A DNA stretch of 37,896 bases from Clostridiales bacterium (GTDB taxonomy: Bacteria; Bacillota; Clostridia; Oscillospirales; Oscillospiraceae), in assembly GCA_021203325.1 (NCBI GenBank), contig JAJQBL010000125.1, forward strand, positions 1 to 37,896, read 5' to 3'. The position numbers and the translations under genes were made by a program. Shown one piece after another: positions 22,209-31,530 of this stretch (the first letter of the stretch is position 1; each line of letters opens with the position of its first letter). Under the pieces are notes generated by a model that was given only the letters and a program-made list of their open reading frames with translations, was not told the origin of the DNA and did no database searches.

Positions 22209-23564
22209 ATGGACGACAGATATTTGATCGATGAGTACGCCCAGCAGAAAGCCCCTCTGTGCAATGCGTGCAATCAGGTGCAGCCGGCCCTCTATCAGGA
22301 GTACGGCGTTCAGCGGGGGCTGCGGGATGAGAACGGCAAGGGCGTGCTGGCCGGGCTGACCAACATCTCGGAAATCACCGCCTTCCGCACCGTGGACGGG
22401 AAGAAGGTGCCCAGCGACGGGCAGCTGCGCTATCGCGGCTATGACGTGAAGGATTTGGTGAACGGCAGCCGTGGGCAGCGCTTCGTGGCGGAGGAAGGGG
22501 CCTATCTGCTGCTCTTCGGCAAGCTGCCCACCCAGGAGGAGCTGGACGGATTTCACGAGGTCATCGCCTACGGCATGGATATGCCCACCAACTTCACCCG
22601 GGACGTCATTATGAAGGCCCCCAGTAAGGACATCATGAACTCCATGACCCGCAGCGTGCTGACCCTGGCCTCCTATGACGACCAGGCCACCAATCTGGAG
22701 CTGCCCAACGTGCTGCGCCAGTGCCTGCAGCTCATCAGCATCTTCCCCATGCTGGCCGTCTACGGGTACCACGCCTATAACCACTATAACAAGAACGGCA
22801 GTATGTATATTCACCGGCCTAACCCGGAGCTGTCCATTGCGGAGAACATCCTCCGGATGCTCCGGCCCAACATGGAGTACACTCCGCTGGAGGCCAACGT
22901 GCTGGACATCGCCCTGTTACTGCACATGGAGCATGGCGGCGGCAACAACTCCACCTTCACCACCCGGGTGGTCACCTCCTCCGGCTCGGACACCTATTCC
23001 ACCATGGCAGCGGCCCTCTGCTCTCTGAAGGGGAGGAAACACGGCGGCGCCAACCTGATGGTGATGCGGATGATGGACGACATTCGGGAGCATATCTCCG
23101 ACTACCAGGATGAGGACGAGATTCAAAACTACCTGAACAAGATTTTGAGTGGCGATGCCTTTGACCATCAGGGGCTGATTTACGGCATGGGCCATGCGGT
23201 CTACTCCCTGTCCGACCCCCGTGAAGTGATTTTGAAGTCCTTCGTGGAAAAGCTGGCAGTGGAGAAGGGCCGGGAGGCCGACCTGACCCTGTACAACAAT
23301 GTGGAGCATATCGGCACCAAGCTGATTGCCCAGAAGCGGAAAATTTACAAAGGGGTCAGCCCCAACGTGGACTTCTACAGCGGCTTTGTCTACGATATGC
23401 TGGGGATTCCCATGGAGCTGTACACCCCCCTGTTCGCCATCGCCCGGGCGTCCGGGTGGAGCGCCCACCGCATGGAGGAGCTGTCCTCCGCCACGAAGAT
23501 CGTCCGCCCCGCCTACCAGAGCCTGGTCAAGGGGCAGACCTATTATCCCCGTGAAGCACGCTGA
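22209..23564 (+). CDS. gltA: Citrate synthase (citrate/2-methylcitrate synthase family)
   Basis: A 451-residue enzyme condensing acetyl-CoA with oxaloacetate. Active-site His regions are LHMEHGGGNNSTFTTRVV (about 237-254) and YGMGHAVYSLSDPREVILK (about 324-342). LKGRKHGGANLMVM is also conserved. A 451-residue length and an N-terminal extension (about 1-45, YAQQKAPLCNACNQV) are seen in clostridial relatives. AAAGGA precedes the ATG. It lies between two winged-helix regulators with 27 bases to the second, and no other TCA-cycle gene is in the window. This suggests a dedicated glutamate-precursor branch under local control. Use of propionyl-CoA cannot be excluded. Confidence 0.92.
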   Translation: MDDRYLIDEYAQQKAPLCNACNQVQPALYQEYGVQRGLRDENGKGVLAGLTNISEITAFRTVDGKKVPSDGQLRYRGYDVKDLVNGSRGQRFVAEEGAYLLLFGKLPTQEELDGFHEVIAYGMDMPTNFTRDVIMKAPSKDIMNSMTRSVLTLASYDDQATNLELPNVLRQCLQLISIFPMLAVYGYHAYNHYNKNGSMYIHRPNPELSIAENILRMLRPNMEYTPLEANVLDIALLLHMEHGGGNNSTFTTRVVTSSGSDTYSTMAAALCSLKGRKHGGANLMVMRMMDDIREHISDYQDEDEIQNYLNKILSGDAFDHQGLIYGMGHAVYSLSDPREVILKSFVEKLAVEKGREADLTLYNNVEHIGTKLIAQKRKIYKGVSPNVDFYSGFVYDMLGIPMELYTPLFAIARASGWSAHRMEELSSATKIVRPAYQSLVKGQTYYPREAR

Positions 23565-23591
23565 GCGGACCGCAAGAACAGGAGGGACATT

Positions 23592-24044
23592 ATGGAACAG
23601 GAACTCTATCAGCAGGCAGAGGAATTTTTTCTGAATCGGCTGGATATTGACAAGGTGTTCAGCGGCGTGGAAAAGACAGATTACGCCTTCCTCTATGCCA
23701 TTTCCCAATGCCAGGCCGCCTCACAGCCCAACAACCGGGCCTACCTCTACCAGCTCTCTGAGCGGTTGGATATGCCCATCCCCAGAGTGTCCAGGGCGAT
23801 CCGTCACCTGCAGGAAAAGGGGTATGTGACTTGGAAAACCGATGACGAGCTGGGCCGTACCTATGTGAAGCTCACCGGCATTGCGGTGAATCTGATGCAG
23901 AATATGAAGAACACCCTGCGGGATTACTATGTGGAAATTATCAACACCGTAGACAGTCAGGATCTGGAGGTCACCCTGCGCACCATGCAGCAGATTTCCG
24001 GGATCATCTCCGCCAAACAGGCCCAAAAGGACGGCGCGGACTGA
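23592..24044 (+). CDS. Winged-helix (MarR-like) regulator downstream of citrate synthase
   Basis: A 150-residue protein with a wHTH at about residues 40-95: AYLYQLSERLDMPIPRVSRA as the helix-turn-helix, followed by HLQEKGYVTWKTDDELGRTY as recognition-helix end and wing. C-terminal helices (about 100-150) would dimerise. It differs clearly from the MarR protein at 21668, so the two are not a recent duplication. GGAGG lies about 8 bases before the ATG, and the 27-base spacing puts it on the citrate synthase transcript, which ends in a strong terminator. Its target is unknown; feedback control of the same operon is a plausible guess. Confidence 0.8.
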   Translation: MEQELYQQAEEFFLNRLDIDKVFSGVEKTDYAFLYAISQCQAASQPNNRAYLYQLSERLDMPIPRVSRAIRHLQEKGYVTWKTDDELGRTYVKLTGIAVNLMQNMKNTLRDYYVEIINTVDSQDLEVTLRTMQQISGIISAKQAQKDGAD

Positions 24045-24079
24045 CCGCCGCCCCGTTTTCATCACCCAAAGGGCAAATG

Positions 24080-24121
24080 CGTCCGACCGGAGCCTTCTCC
24101 GGCCGGACGGTTTTCTTTTTT
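24080..24121 (+). terminator. Terminator of the citrate synthase operon
   Basis: A 13-bp stem with one mismatch (24080-24092 with 24097-24109, 4-base loop) is followed by GTTTTCTTTTTT. Confidence 0.92.
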
Positions 24122-24188
24122 CCGCAGCAGGAGCTGATTCCACATTCTGCGCAAAAAGTGGCTGCCATGTAGAAAGAACAGAAATCGG

Positions 24189-24273
24189 TTGACAATTTCT
24201 TCCAACCTGCTATGATAGTGTCTGCTGCCCGCCCAGGCGCACCCTGCGCCTGAGGAACCGGGCAAGCGCGGCA
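24189..24273 (+). promoter_or_regulatory. Promoter and structured leader of the YczE-type gene
   Basis: TTGACA (24189-24194), spacer 16 and TATGAT (24211-24216). The leader that follows folds into a nested stem: CTGC/GCAG outside, TGCCCG/CGGGCA inside it, then an asymmetric internal loop (CC opposite AGGAAC) and a perfect CAGGCGCA/TGCGCCTG hairpin with a CCC loop. It ends shortly before the GGGAGG ribosome site. It does not match a riboswitch consensus I know. Confidence 0.6.
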
Positions 24274-24291
24274 GTCAGGGAGGACGAAGCG

Positions 24292-24924
24292 ATGAAGGAG
24301 AGGACAAGGCGCATCTGGATGACCGTGGCAGGCGTCCTGCTCAGCGGCGTGATCGTGGGGCTGTTCAAGGCGTCTCGGCTGGGGGTAGACCCCTTTCAGG
24401 TGCTTTGCGCCGGGCTGAACCATGTGATCCCCATTCCCTTTGGGATACTGTACACCTGCATCAATCTGGTGCTGCTGGTGGGGATGTTCGTGGTAGACCG
24501 GCACTATATCGGTCTGGGGACGCTGATCAACCTGTTTCTCATCGGCTATGTGGCCCAGTACACCCAGGGGCTGATTCAGCGGCTGATCCCCGACCCCGGC
24601 TTGCCGGTGCGGGTGGGGATGCTGGCGGTGGCGCTGCCCTTCCTGTGCCTGGCCAGCTCCCTGTACTTCACCGCCGACCTGGGGGTCTCCACCTATGACG
24701 TGTGGGCGCTGGTGCTGGACCGACGGACGAAGGCCCCCTTCCGGCTCATCCGGGTGGGGACGGATCTGGTCTGTGTGCTGACGGGCTTCGCCCTGCTGGG
24801 GTTCCGGCCCAGGGGCGTGATCGGCGTGGGCACCATCATCACCGCCTTCTGCATGGGGCCGATGATCGACCTGTTCAACCGCAGGGTGTCGCAGCCGCTG
24901 CGGTACGGCAGGAAAACGTCTTGA
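24292..24924 (+). CDS. YczE/YyaS/YitT-family integral membrane protein
   Basis: A 210-residue membrane protein with about five hydrophobic helices. Family-typical segments are VIVGLFKASRLGVDPFQVL (about 20-38), IPFGILYTCINLVLL and the second-half repeat ADLGVSTYDVWALVL, which echoes the first (LGVDPF versus LGVSTYD). The internal duplication is characteristic of YczE/YitT proteins. Their transport substrate or role is not established. GGGAGG precedes the ATG. The last codons overlap the promoter of the next gene: its TTGACA begins within the stop region at 24921. Confidence 0.82.
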   Translation: MKERTRRIWMTVAGVLLSGVIVGLFKASRLGVDPFQVLCAGLNHVIPIPFGILYTCINLVLLVGMFVVDRHYIGLGTLINLFLIGYVAQYTQGLIQRLIPDPGLPVRVGMLAVALPFLCLASSLYFTADLGVSTYDVWALVLDRRTKAPFRLIRVGTDLVCVLTGFALLGFRPRGVIGVGTIITAFCMGPMIDLFNRRVSQPLRYGRKTS

Positions 24925-24949
24925 CAAATCGGGGGATTCGGTGCAAAAT
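24921..24949 (+). promoter_or_regulatory. Promoter of the small membrane-anchored protein gene
   Basis: TTGACA (24921-24926), spacer 17 and CAAAAT (24944-24949). The -35 shares bases with the stop codon of the preceding gene. Confidence 0.6.
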
Positions 24950-24988
24950 AAACGAAGAATCAAGTGTACCGCAGAAGGAGTGTCCCCC

Positions 24989-25453
24989 ATGTCCAACTGG
25001 CAGAGATATACGGAATATAAGCAGTCCCTCTCCCCCCTGATGCGCACGCTGCTGCAAACGGGGGAGCTGGTGGTGATCGTCGTCGTGGTGCTCACTCTGT
25101 TCAGCACCTTTGCCGGAACCTCCAGCGCGACGCTGACTCTGCAGGACGACAGCCTTGTCCTGTCCTCCGGCGACGACCTGTCGGTGGAGGTGGCCTATGG
25201 GGACATCCAGTCCGTCACCCTGGAGGAGGTGCCGGACAGCTTCGGCACCTGTGTGGACGGCAAGGAGGGCCGCAGTTACGCCTACGGCGTCTGGCAGTCC
25301 GACACATGGGGGGAGTATATCCTGGCCGCCAAGACCAGCCTGACCCAGGTGATCGTCATTCGGACGGAGGAGCAGACCGTGGTCTTTAACTACGAGAGCG
25401 ATGACGTGACCGCCCAGCTCTATGACTACTTTTTAGAGATGGCAACGGAATAA
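24989..25453 (+). CDS. Membrane-anchored protein, possible bacterial PH-like domain
   Basis: A 154-residue protein with an N-terminal cytoplasmic segment, one membrane helix at about 28-45 (ELVVIVVVVLTLFSTFA) and a C-terminal beta-rich domain. The pattern SLVLSSGDDLSVEVAYGDIQ SVTLEEV (shown in two parts), then TSLTQVIVIRTEEQTVVFN, resembles small PH-like folds in which strands alternate with a short helix at the end (TAQLYDYFLEMA). ATG 24989 is chosen because AGAAGGAG precedes it; an in-frame ATG at 24941 lies in the promoter. It is a monocistronic gene with its own promoter and terminator. Function unknown. Confidence 0.7.
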   Translation: MSNWQRYTEYKQSLSPLMRTLLQTGELVVIVVVVLTLFSTFAGTSSATLTLQDDSLVLSSGDDLSVEVAYGDIQSVTLEEVPDSFGTCVDGKEGRSYAYGVWQSDTWGEYILAAKTSLTQVIVIRTEEQTVVFNYESDDVTAQLYDYFLEMATE

Positions 25454-25479
25454 GCGCCGCCCGACGGCACAGCGTGCAA

Positions 25480-25520
25480 AACAACCCGCCCGCAGCTCCG
25501 GCTGCGGACGGGTTGTTTCT
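25480..25520. terminator. Bidirectional terminator between the membrane-anchored protein gene and enolase
   Basis: ACAACCCG-C-CCGCAG pairs with CTGCGG-A-CGGGTTGT (from 25481 to 25517), with TTTCTTT on the plus side and GTTTTG on the minus side, serving two convergent genes. Confidence 0.85.
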
Positions 25521-25526
25521 TTGCCG

Positions 25527-26970
<1,444 letters not shown>

Positions 26971-26981
26971 TCAGACGACAT

Positions 26982-27758
26982 TCACAGGCCGACAAAGTTT
27001 TCAAATATCATACAGACCCCCAGAATCAGCAGCACGATACCGGTGGCCCGATTGCTCGTCACCCCGTCCATTTTGTTGGCGAACTGGGAGGAGACCACCG
27101 CCCCGATCAGGGTGAACAGGCTGCACAGGATCAGGGCGGGGATGTAATCCGTCACCTCGCCAAAGGTGAAGTGGGATACCGCGCCGGTCAGCGCCGTAAA
27201 GGTCATGATAAACACGCTGGTGCCCACGGCGGTTTTCAGCTCATAGCCCAGGATGCAGGTCAGGATGAACAGCATCATCAGGCCGCCGCCCACCCCCATA
27301 AAGCCGCAGTAGAAGCCGATGAAGGCCCCGCTGAGGACGGACAGCAGCGCCTTCATCCGGTCGCTCCGCCGCTGGAAGGCGGGATGCTGCTCCGTGGCGG
27401 GATGTACGATGAACCGGATGCCCATGAACAGGGAGGTGAACACGGAGAAGTAGCCCATCTGCAGATCCGGCATGTACTGGGAGAAATAGCTCCCCACCAC
27501 CGTCATCACCATCACGGACACCAGCATGAAGATCCCGTGCTTCAAATCCACGTTTTTATTTTTCTGATACACCACGGCGGTCATGGCCGAGGCCAGCACG
27601 TCGGAGGCCAGGCCGATGCCCACCGACTCATACCAGGGGTACCCCAGAAAGGAAATCAGCATAGGGGCAATCACCGTCGCCGCCGACAGCCCGGCAAAGC
27701 CGGTACCCACACCGGCGGCCGCCCCCGCAAACAGGCATACCAAGCATAGTTTTACCAT
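26982..27758 (-). CDS. TauE/SafE-family membrane transporter
   Basis: A 258-residue permease of about eight helices. The family duplication is visible: GTGFAGLSAATVIAPMLISF near the start (residues 18-37) and GFMGVGGGLMMLFILTCILG in the middle (about 148-167), both with the Gly-rich turn typical of TauE/SafE (DUF81) proteins. Members are linked to export of sulfite, sulfoacetate or other small organosulfur anions, but the substrate here is unknown because no sulfur gene is adjacent. The ATG has only a weak GGGATGAG site. Two palindromes (27813-27826 and 27832-27849) lie in the upstream region and may be operators. Confidence 0.88.
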   Translation of the reverse strand: MVKLCLVCLFAGAAAGVGTGFAGLSAATVIAPMLISFLGYPWYESVGIGLASDVLASAMTAVVYQKNKNVDLKHGIFMLVSVMVMTVVGSYFSQYMPDLQMGYFSVFTSLFMGIRFIVHPATEQHPAFQRRSDRMKALLSVLSGAFIGFYCGFMGVGGGLMMLFILTCILGYELKTAVGTSVFIMTFTALTGAVSHFTFGEVTDYIPALILCSLFTLIGAVVSSQFANKMDGVTSNRATGIVLLILGVCMIFENFVGL

Positions 27759-27812
27759 TGTCTCTCATCCCGCTCTTCCCTGACGTCGCATATGTTGTTT
27801 TATTTTAACCGC

Positions 27813-27849
27813 TCTCCCCGGGGAGAACATGAACGACTTGTGAGTCGTT
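27813..27849. promoter_or_regulatory. Two adjacent palindromes upstream of the TauE/SafE gene
   Basis: A 14-base perfect palindrome TCTCCCCGGGGAGA (27813-27826) and a dyad AACGACT-TGTG-AGTCGTT (27832-27849) lie 6 bases apart, about 55-90 bases upstream of the TauE/SafE start. A minus-strand TAAAAT just downstream may be the -10. They could be operators. The rest of the 416-base gap up to 28174 holds the DUF1292 promoter and no gene. Confidence 0.4.
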
Positions 27850-28031
27850 TGTAATTTTTTTGTAAATTCTGCGCCCCGGCGGCAGTGCCATTATTTTAGC
27901 CTTTTGTGGCCCGTTTGTAAAGAGGGAATCCGATTTTCCCGGCGCTCAGTGGGGAGTGTATCGTATGCGGCTGCACGGCTTCCGTCATGAGGAACCGCTC
28001 TGCGCGGGAACGGCCCTGTCTGATATTGCAG

Positions 28032-28059
28032 TTGCATTTTCCGAATCATATGTTATAAT
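28032..28059 (+). promoter_or_regulatory. Promoter of the DUF1292 gene
   Basis: TTGCAT (28032-28037), spacer 16 and TATAAT (28054-28059), with a TGT extended -10. The leader to the ATG is about 110 bases. Confidence 0.78.
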
Positions 28060-28174
28060 AATTGATGTCATTTACGGCCACATGCCCGGCAGCGATGCGC
28101 GCTGCCATTGTGCCGACCAATCTGACCTTGCTGCCCTTCCCCGGAGGGCGCAGCGGAAAGGAGAGAACCCTGTT

Positions 28175-28477
28175 ATGTCTGAACAAGAGAACAATCCCAT
28201 GCTGGACGAGTTCGAGCAGGATGAGCTGATCCTCACCGACGAGGACGGCAACGACATCACCTTCCAGCTTCTGGACGTCATCACCCACCAGGGCGGGCGC
28301 TACCTGGTGCTCCAGGACCCGGAGGATGAGAACTATGTGGTCATCATGCGGGAGGAGGAGCAGCACGGGGACGAGTCCACCTTCACCGAGCTGGAGGACG
28401 AGGCCCTGCTGGAGACCATCTTCGCCCTGTTTAAGGAGCGGAATCAGGAGACCATCGACTTCGACGATGAGGAGTAA
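28175..28477 (+). CDS. DUF1292-domain protein
   Basis: A 100-residue strongly acidic cytoplasmic protein. The DUF1292 pattern is clear: ILTDEDGNDITFQLLDVI (about 18-35), GGRYLVLQDPEDENYVVIMR (about 40-59) and a C-terminal acidic helix ending ETIDFDDEE. The family is widespread in Firmicutes, often near the ruvX/yrzB-type cluster, and has no established function. ATG 28175 follows AAAGGAG at about 11 bases; upstream in-frame starts would include the promoter. It is a single-gene unit between its own promoter and a strong bidirectional terminator. Confidence 0.9.
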   Translation: MSEQENNPMLDEFEQDELILTDEDGNDITFQLLDVITHQGGRYLVLQDPEDENYVVIMREEEQHGDESTFTELEDEALLETIFALFKERNQETIDFDDEE

Positions 28478-28497
28478 CCTCCTCTGCCGGACAAAGC

Positions 28498-28548
28498 AAC
28501 ACACCGCGGACGAGGCAGCCGCCTGCCGTCCGCGGTGTGTTTGTTTTG
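28498..28548. terminator. Bidirectional terminator between DUF1292 and nth
   Basis: A perfect 14- to 15-bp stem (28498-28512 with 28527-28541) is followed on plus by TTGTTTTG. It serves the convergent nth gene as well, with a weaker T-tract on minus. Confidence 0.88.
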
Positions 28549-28557
28549 TCGTGTTTC

Positions 28558-29200
28558 CTATGCCTGCTTTTGGGCGTAGTCGCACCAGGGGGCCACGGGG
28601 CATTTGTCGCAGTGGGCCTTCCGGGCGGTGCAGACCGCCCGGCCGTGGAGCACCATCCGGTGACAGAAGTTGTTGGACTCCTCCGGCGGCAGCACCGCCC
28701 GGAGCTGGGCCTCCACCTTGCCGGCGTCCTTCGTGCCGTCGGTGAGGCCCATGCGGCCGGTGATGCGGATGCAGTGGGTGTCTGCCACCACGCAGCCCGG
28801 TTCGGCGAAGATGTCCCCCCGGACCAGGTTCGCCGTCTTGCGGCCAACGCCGGGGAGTTTTAACAGGTCGTCCATCTCCCTGGGGACCTTGCCGCCGAAG
28901 TCCCTCAGCAGCATTTGGGCGCAGCCCACCAGGTCCCGGCTCTTCCCGTTGTAGAAGCCGCAGGAATGAATGTACTCCCCCCACTTCCTTGGGGTCGGCC
29001 TCCGCGAAGGCCTCCAGGGTGGGGAACCGGGCGAACAGGGCGGGGGTCACCATGTTCACCCGGGCGTCGGTGCACTGGGCGGACAGCCGCACCGCGAACA
29101 GCAGCTCATAGTCCTTCTCATAGTGCAGGGAGCAGAGGGAGTCCGGGTACAGCTCCTTTAAGGCGTTCACAATGCTCCATACTTCGCTCTGTGTTTTCAT
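28558..29200 (-). pseudogene. nth: Endonuclease III with a single +1 frameshift in a C6 run
   Basis: Nth is a DNA glycosylase/AP lyase that removes oxidised pyrimidines. The first about 74 codons (MKTQSEVWSIVNALKELYPD to EADPKEVG) and the remaining about 139 read in different frames. The second part has the HhH LKLPGVGRKTANLV with the catalytic Lys, VVADTHCIRI with the catalytic Asp and the 4Fe-4S pattern C-X6-C-X2-C-X5-C at the C-terminus. The join is six G on the coding strand (C6 at 28977-28982 on plus); five would give KEVGEYIHSCGFYNGKSRDL. All else is intact. GAGAGGAG lies 6 bases before the ATG. As read, the product would be truncated and inactive. Confidence 0.9.
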
Positions 29201-29256
29201 GTGGTTCTCCTCTCTGGTGGGGTGGATGATGGTTGGGGACACCGGAAGTTTGCAGA

Positions 29257-29838
29257 TTAAATATGAAATGTCTTTTGTTCCACTGCTTCATACAAATCTC
29301 TTCCCATTTTTTCTTCAAAATAGGATTTCAAATAAATATTACGATTCCATTTATCTTGAGCGTATGAACCATATCGACTTTTCACATCGTTCATGCGATC
29401 GATCATGTCCATTACAAAACCGGCGCCAGAGATTGCATCACACAACTGAATCAGCAGATCATAGTCATCATAAACCGCTTTCTCTAATTTCTCGATGATT
29501 TCTTCTGTTTCCGATTCTGTAGTATCTCGATTTCCGACATAATTATCAATGCTTTGAACATTAAAAGAATGTGTCAGACAGATTTGTGCCGCCTCGTCGT
29601 AACCCAATTCCATCATATAGTGGTAACCATCAATCACATGCCCCAAATGCCTTTTTCCGAATCTCCTGCCAATATCATGAAGTAATCCTACTATATACGC
29701 TTTATCAGCATCCATACCAGTTTGTTTTGCAATACACTGCGCACAATGGGCCACTGTTCTGCTATGATTTCCCCATGGTCCCGGATTCATCGGCTCGCTT
29801 TCCCTTAGAATCTTTTCCGCTCGTTCTCTTGTAGGCAA
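29257..29838 (-). CDS. HD-domain metal-dependent phosphohydrolase
   Basis: A 193-residue protein. The HD signature is spread as H25 in WGNHSRTVAHCAQ, VGLLHDIGRRFG (about 50-61, the His-Asp pair) and a later Asp in DLLIQLCDAISG (about 126-137). Such proteins hydrolyse nucleotides or phosphate esters; the substrate is unknown. A TTG start at 29838 is chosen because AAGGA stands 8 bases upstream and no ATG fits. The gene is clearly AT-richer than its neighbours, with codons such as AAA, ATT and TAT, which suggests acquisition. It is 53 bases downstream of a small membrane-protein gene of similar composition. Confidence 0.82.
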   Translation of the reverse strand: MPTRERAEKILRESEPMNPGPWGNHSRTVAHCAQCIAKQTGMDADKAYIVGLLHDIGRRFGKRHLGHVIDGYHYMMELGYDEAAQICLTHSFNVQSIDNYVGNRDTTESETEEIIEKLEKAVYDDYDLLIQLCDAISGAGFVMDMIDRMNDVKSRYGSYAQDKWNRNIYLKSYFEEKMGRDLYEAVEQKTFHI

Positions 29839-29891
29839 CGTAAATGTCCTTCCTCTCTATATCCATCGACTTTGAATCGGTAAACCGGAAT

Positions 29892-30092
29892 TTATTGATC
29901 ATCGTTCTCTTTTTTGTCAGTATCATTATCATCCCGATTCAGCTGGGCGGCGCCTATGCACAAAAAGGCCGAGCCGAGGCACAAATACACGACGCTGAAA
30001 TCACCGTCACTGAAAAAGCCGATGATGGCTGCTATGTAAAAGCAGACGGATGCAATGAAGAATAACGTTGCCGACGCTTTCTTGCCTTTCAT
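29892..30092 (-). CDS. Small two-helix membrane protein
   Basis: A 66-residue protein: a basic start (MKGKKASA), helix 1 at about 8-24 (TLFFIASVCFYIAAIIGFF), a short acidic turn, helix 2 at about 29-45 (VVYLCLGSAFLCIGAA) and an acidic Asn/Asp/Lys tail. ATG 30092 is chosen because AGGGGGG stands 9 bases upstream; an earlier in-frame ATG has no ribosome site. I know of similar small proteins in Clostridia but none with an assigned role. It lies between the MATE exporter and the HD protein, all on the minus strand, and shares the AT-richer composition of the HD gene. Confidence 0.7.
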   Translation of the reverse strand: MKGKKASATLFFIASVCFYIAAIIGFFSDGDFSVVYLCLGSAFLCIGAAQLNRDDNDTDKKENDDQ

Positions 30093-30156
30093 GTTGATTT
30101 CCCCCCTTAAATTCAAAATCTGGTTCGTGGGCTGTTGGCCTGCGGCCCGGAATGCC

Positions 30157-31506
30157 TCACTCCCGCGTCAGGTTTTTCAGCCAGATGTACTTGTTGTACC
30201 GCCACCGGAGGAAGGGCACCTTCACGATTTCGTCCAGGCACATGAGGACGTACACGGCCATCACCGGCAGGTGCAGCGCAAAGCACCCCACCAGGGCCAG
30301 GGGCAGGGCAAAGCACCAGGTAGCCAGCAGGACGCTGACAGCGTCATACTTCGCGTCCCCGCCCGCCGGAAAGACGCCGCTGGTGAAGATGGTGTTATAG
30401 GAGAAAGCAAACAGATAGAAGGCGCTCATCACCAGCATCCCGATCAGATACTGCTTCGCCTGTGGCTCCAGAACGTAGAAGTTGTACACCAGCGGGCCGA
30501 CGATACAGATCAGGCCCACGTTGGCCAGGCCGATGAGCAGCGCCACCGTCCAGAAGCGCCCGCCGTACTCCTTCGCATCCTCCAGCCGGTTTTGCCCCAG
30601 GAGGCCGCCGATCATGATGCCTGAGCCGCTGGCAAAGCCGTGGCCCAGACACTGCACCAGCTGCTGGGCCACCACGACCACGGAATAGGCCGCCGTGGCG
30701 TCCGTCCCCATATGGCCCATGAGGAAGGAGTGCATGGAGATGCTCAGCCCCCAGGACAGGGCGCTTGCCAGCATACTGGGGATGATTTTCCACAGGTCAG
30801 ACTCCAGCGGTTTGGAAAATTTGGAGAAATCCGAAGCCTGCACCGCCAGCCGCTTCGTTTTCACCGACCAGACCAGGCACCAGATCAGAACGACGGCCTC
30901 CACCGCAATGGTGGAGTAGGCGCTGCCGTTGGCCCCCAGCCCCTGGAAGCTGCCGAAGCCGTAGACCAGGAAGATGTCCGCCGTCACGTCCACCACCACC
31001 GTCACCGCGGAGATCCAGACGCTCATGCGGGCGTAGCCGGAAATCTTCATGGCTGCCAGGTAGCACTGGGAGATGCTGTTGAACAGGTAGGAGAAACTGA
31101 CAATGCGCAGATACCCCGCCCCGATGGTGATCAGCTCCTCCTCCGTGGTGAAGACGCGCATCAGCTGCTCCGGCCAGAGGAAGGCCACCAGGAAGAAGAT
31201 GGCGGAAATCAGGGTCACATACCGGATGGCGGTACACAGGCAGTACCGGGCTTTTTTATCGTCCCCCTTCCCCCAATACTGGGCAATCAGGATGCCCGCG
31301 GTATTCGTCACCACGCTGACGAACAGCGACAGCACGAAGGAGATTTGATTCGCCAGGGAGACGGCGGCAATGGATTCCTGGGTCAGCCGCCCCAGCACCA
31401 GGGCGTCCGTGGCCCCCACCAGGGCGGTCAGCAGCTGCTGGAGGGCCAGGGGAACCGCCAAAGTGACAAGCTCCCGGTTAAAGTTCTTCTTTTTGACACG
31501 GTCCAT
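30157..31506 (-). CDS. MATE-family efflux transporter
   Basis: A 449-residue protein with about 12 membrane helices. The N-half begins ELVTLAVPLALQQLLTALVG with the MATE-typical ATDALVLGRL, followed by IAAVSLANQISFVLSLF. The second half repeats the design (ATAAYSVVVVAQQLVQCLGHGFASGSGIMIG in parts). MATE proteins export cationic drugs, metabolites or dyes using Na+ or H+. The substrate cannot be predicted. It begins 24 bases after the stop of the C26 hydrolase gene, so the two may share a transcript. Composition is GC-rich like the core genes, unlike the two genes downstream. Confidence 0.9.
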   Translation of the reverse strand: MDRVKKKNFNRELVTLAVPLALQQLLTALVGATDALVLGRLTQESIAAVSLANQISFVLSLFVSVVTNTAGILIAQYWGKGDDKKARYCLCTAIRYVTLISAIFFLVAFLWPEQLMRVFTTEEELITIGAGYLRIVSFSYLFNSISQCYLAAMKISGYARMSVWISAVTVVVDVTADIFLVYGFGSFQGLGANGSAYSTIAVEAVVLIWCLVWSVKTKRLAVQASDFSKFSKPLESDLWKIIPSMLASALSWGLSISMHSFLMGHMGTDATAAYSVVVVAQQLVQCLGHGFASGSGIMIGGLLGQNRLEDAKEYGGRFWTVALLIGLANVGLICIVGPLVYNFYVLEPQAKQYLIGMLVMSAFYLFAFSYNTIFTSGVFPAGGDAKYDAVSVLLATWCFALPLALVGCFALHLPVMAVYVLMCLDEIVKVPFLRWRYNKYIWLKNLTRE

Positions 31507-31530
31507 CTCTGTTTTCTCTCTTTCTCCCGG

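Noticed and set aside
29844-30065. Plus-strand 73-codon frame that looks membrane-like
   Set aside because: It is opposite the small membrane protein gene, whose ribosome site and topology are better; no ribosome site on plus.
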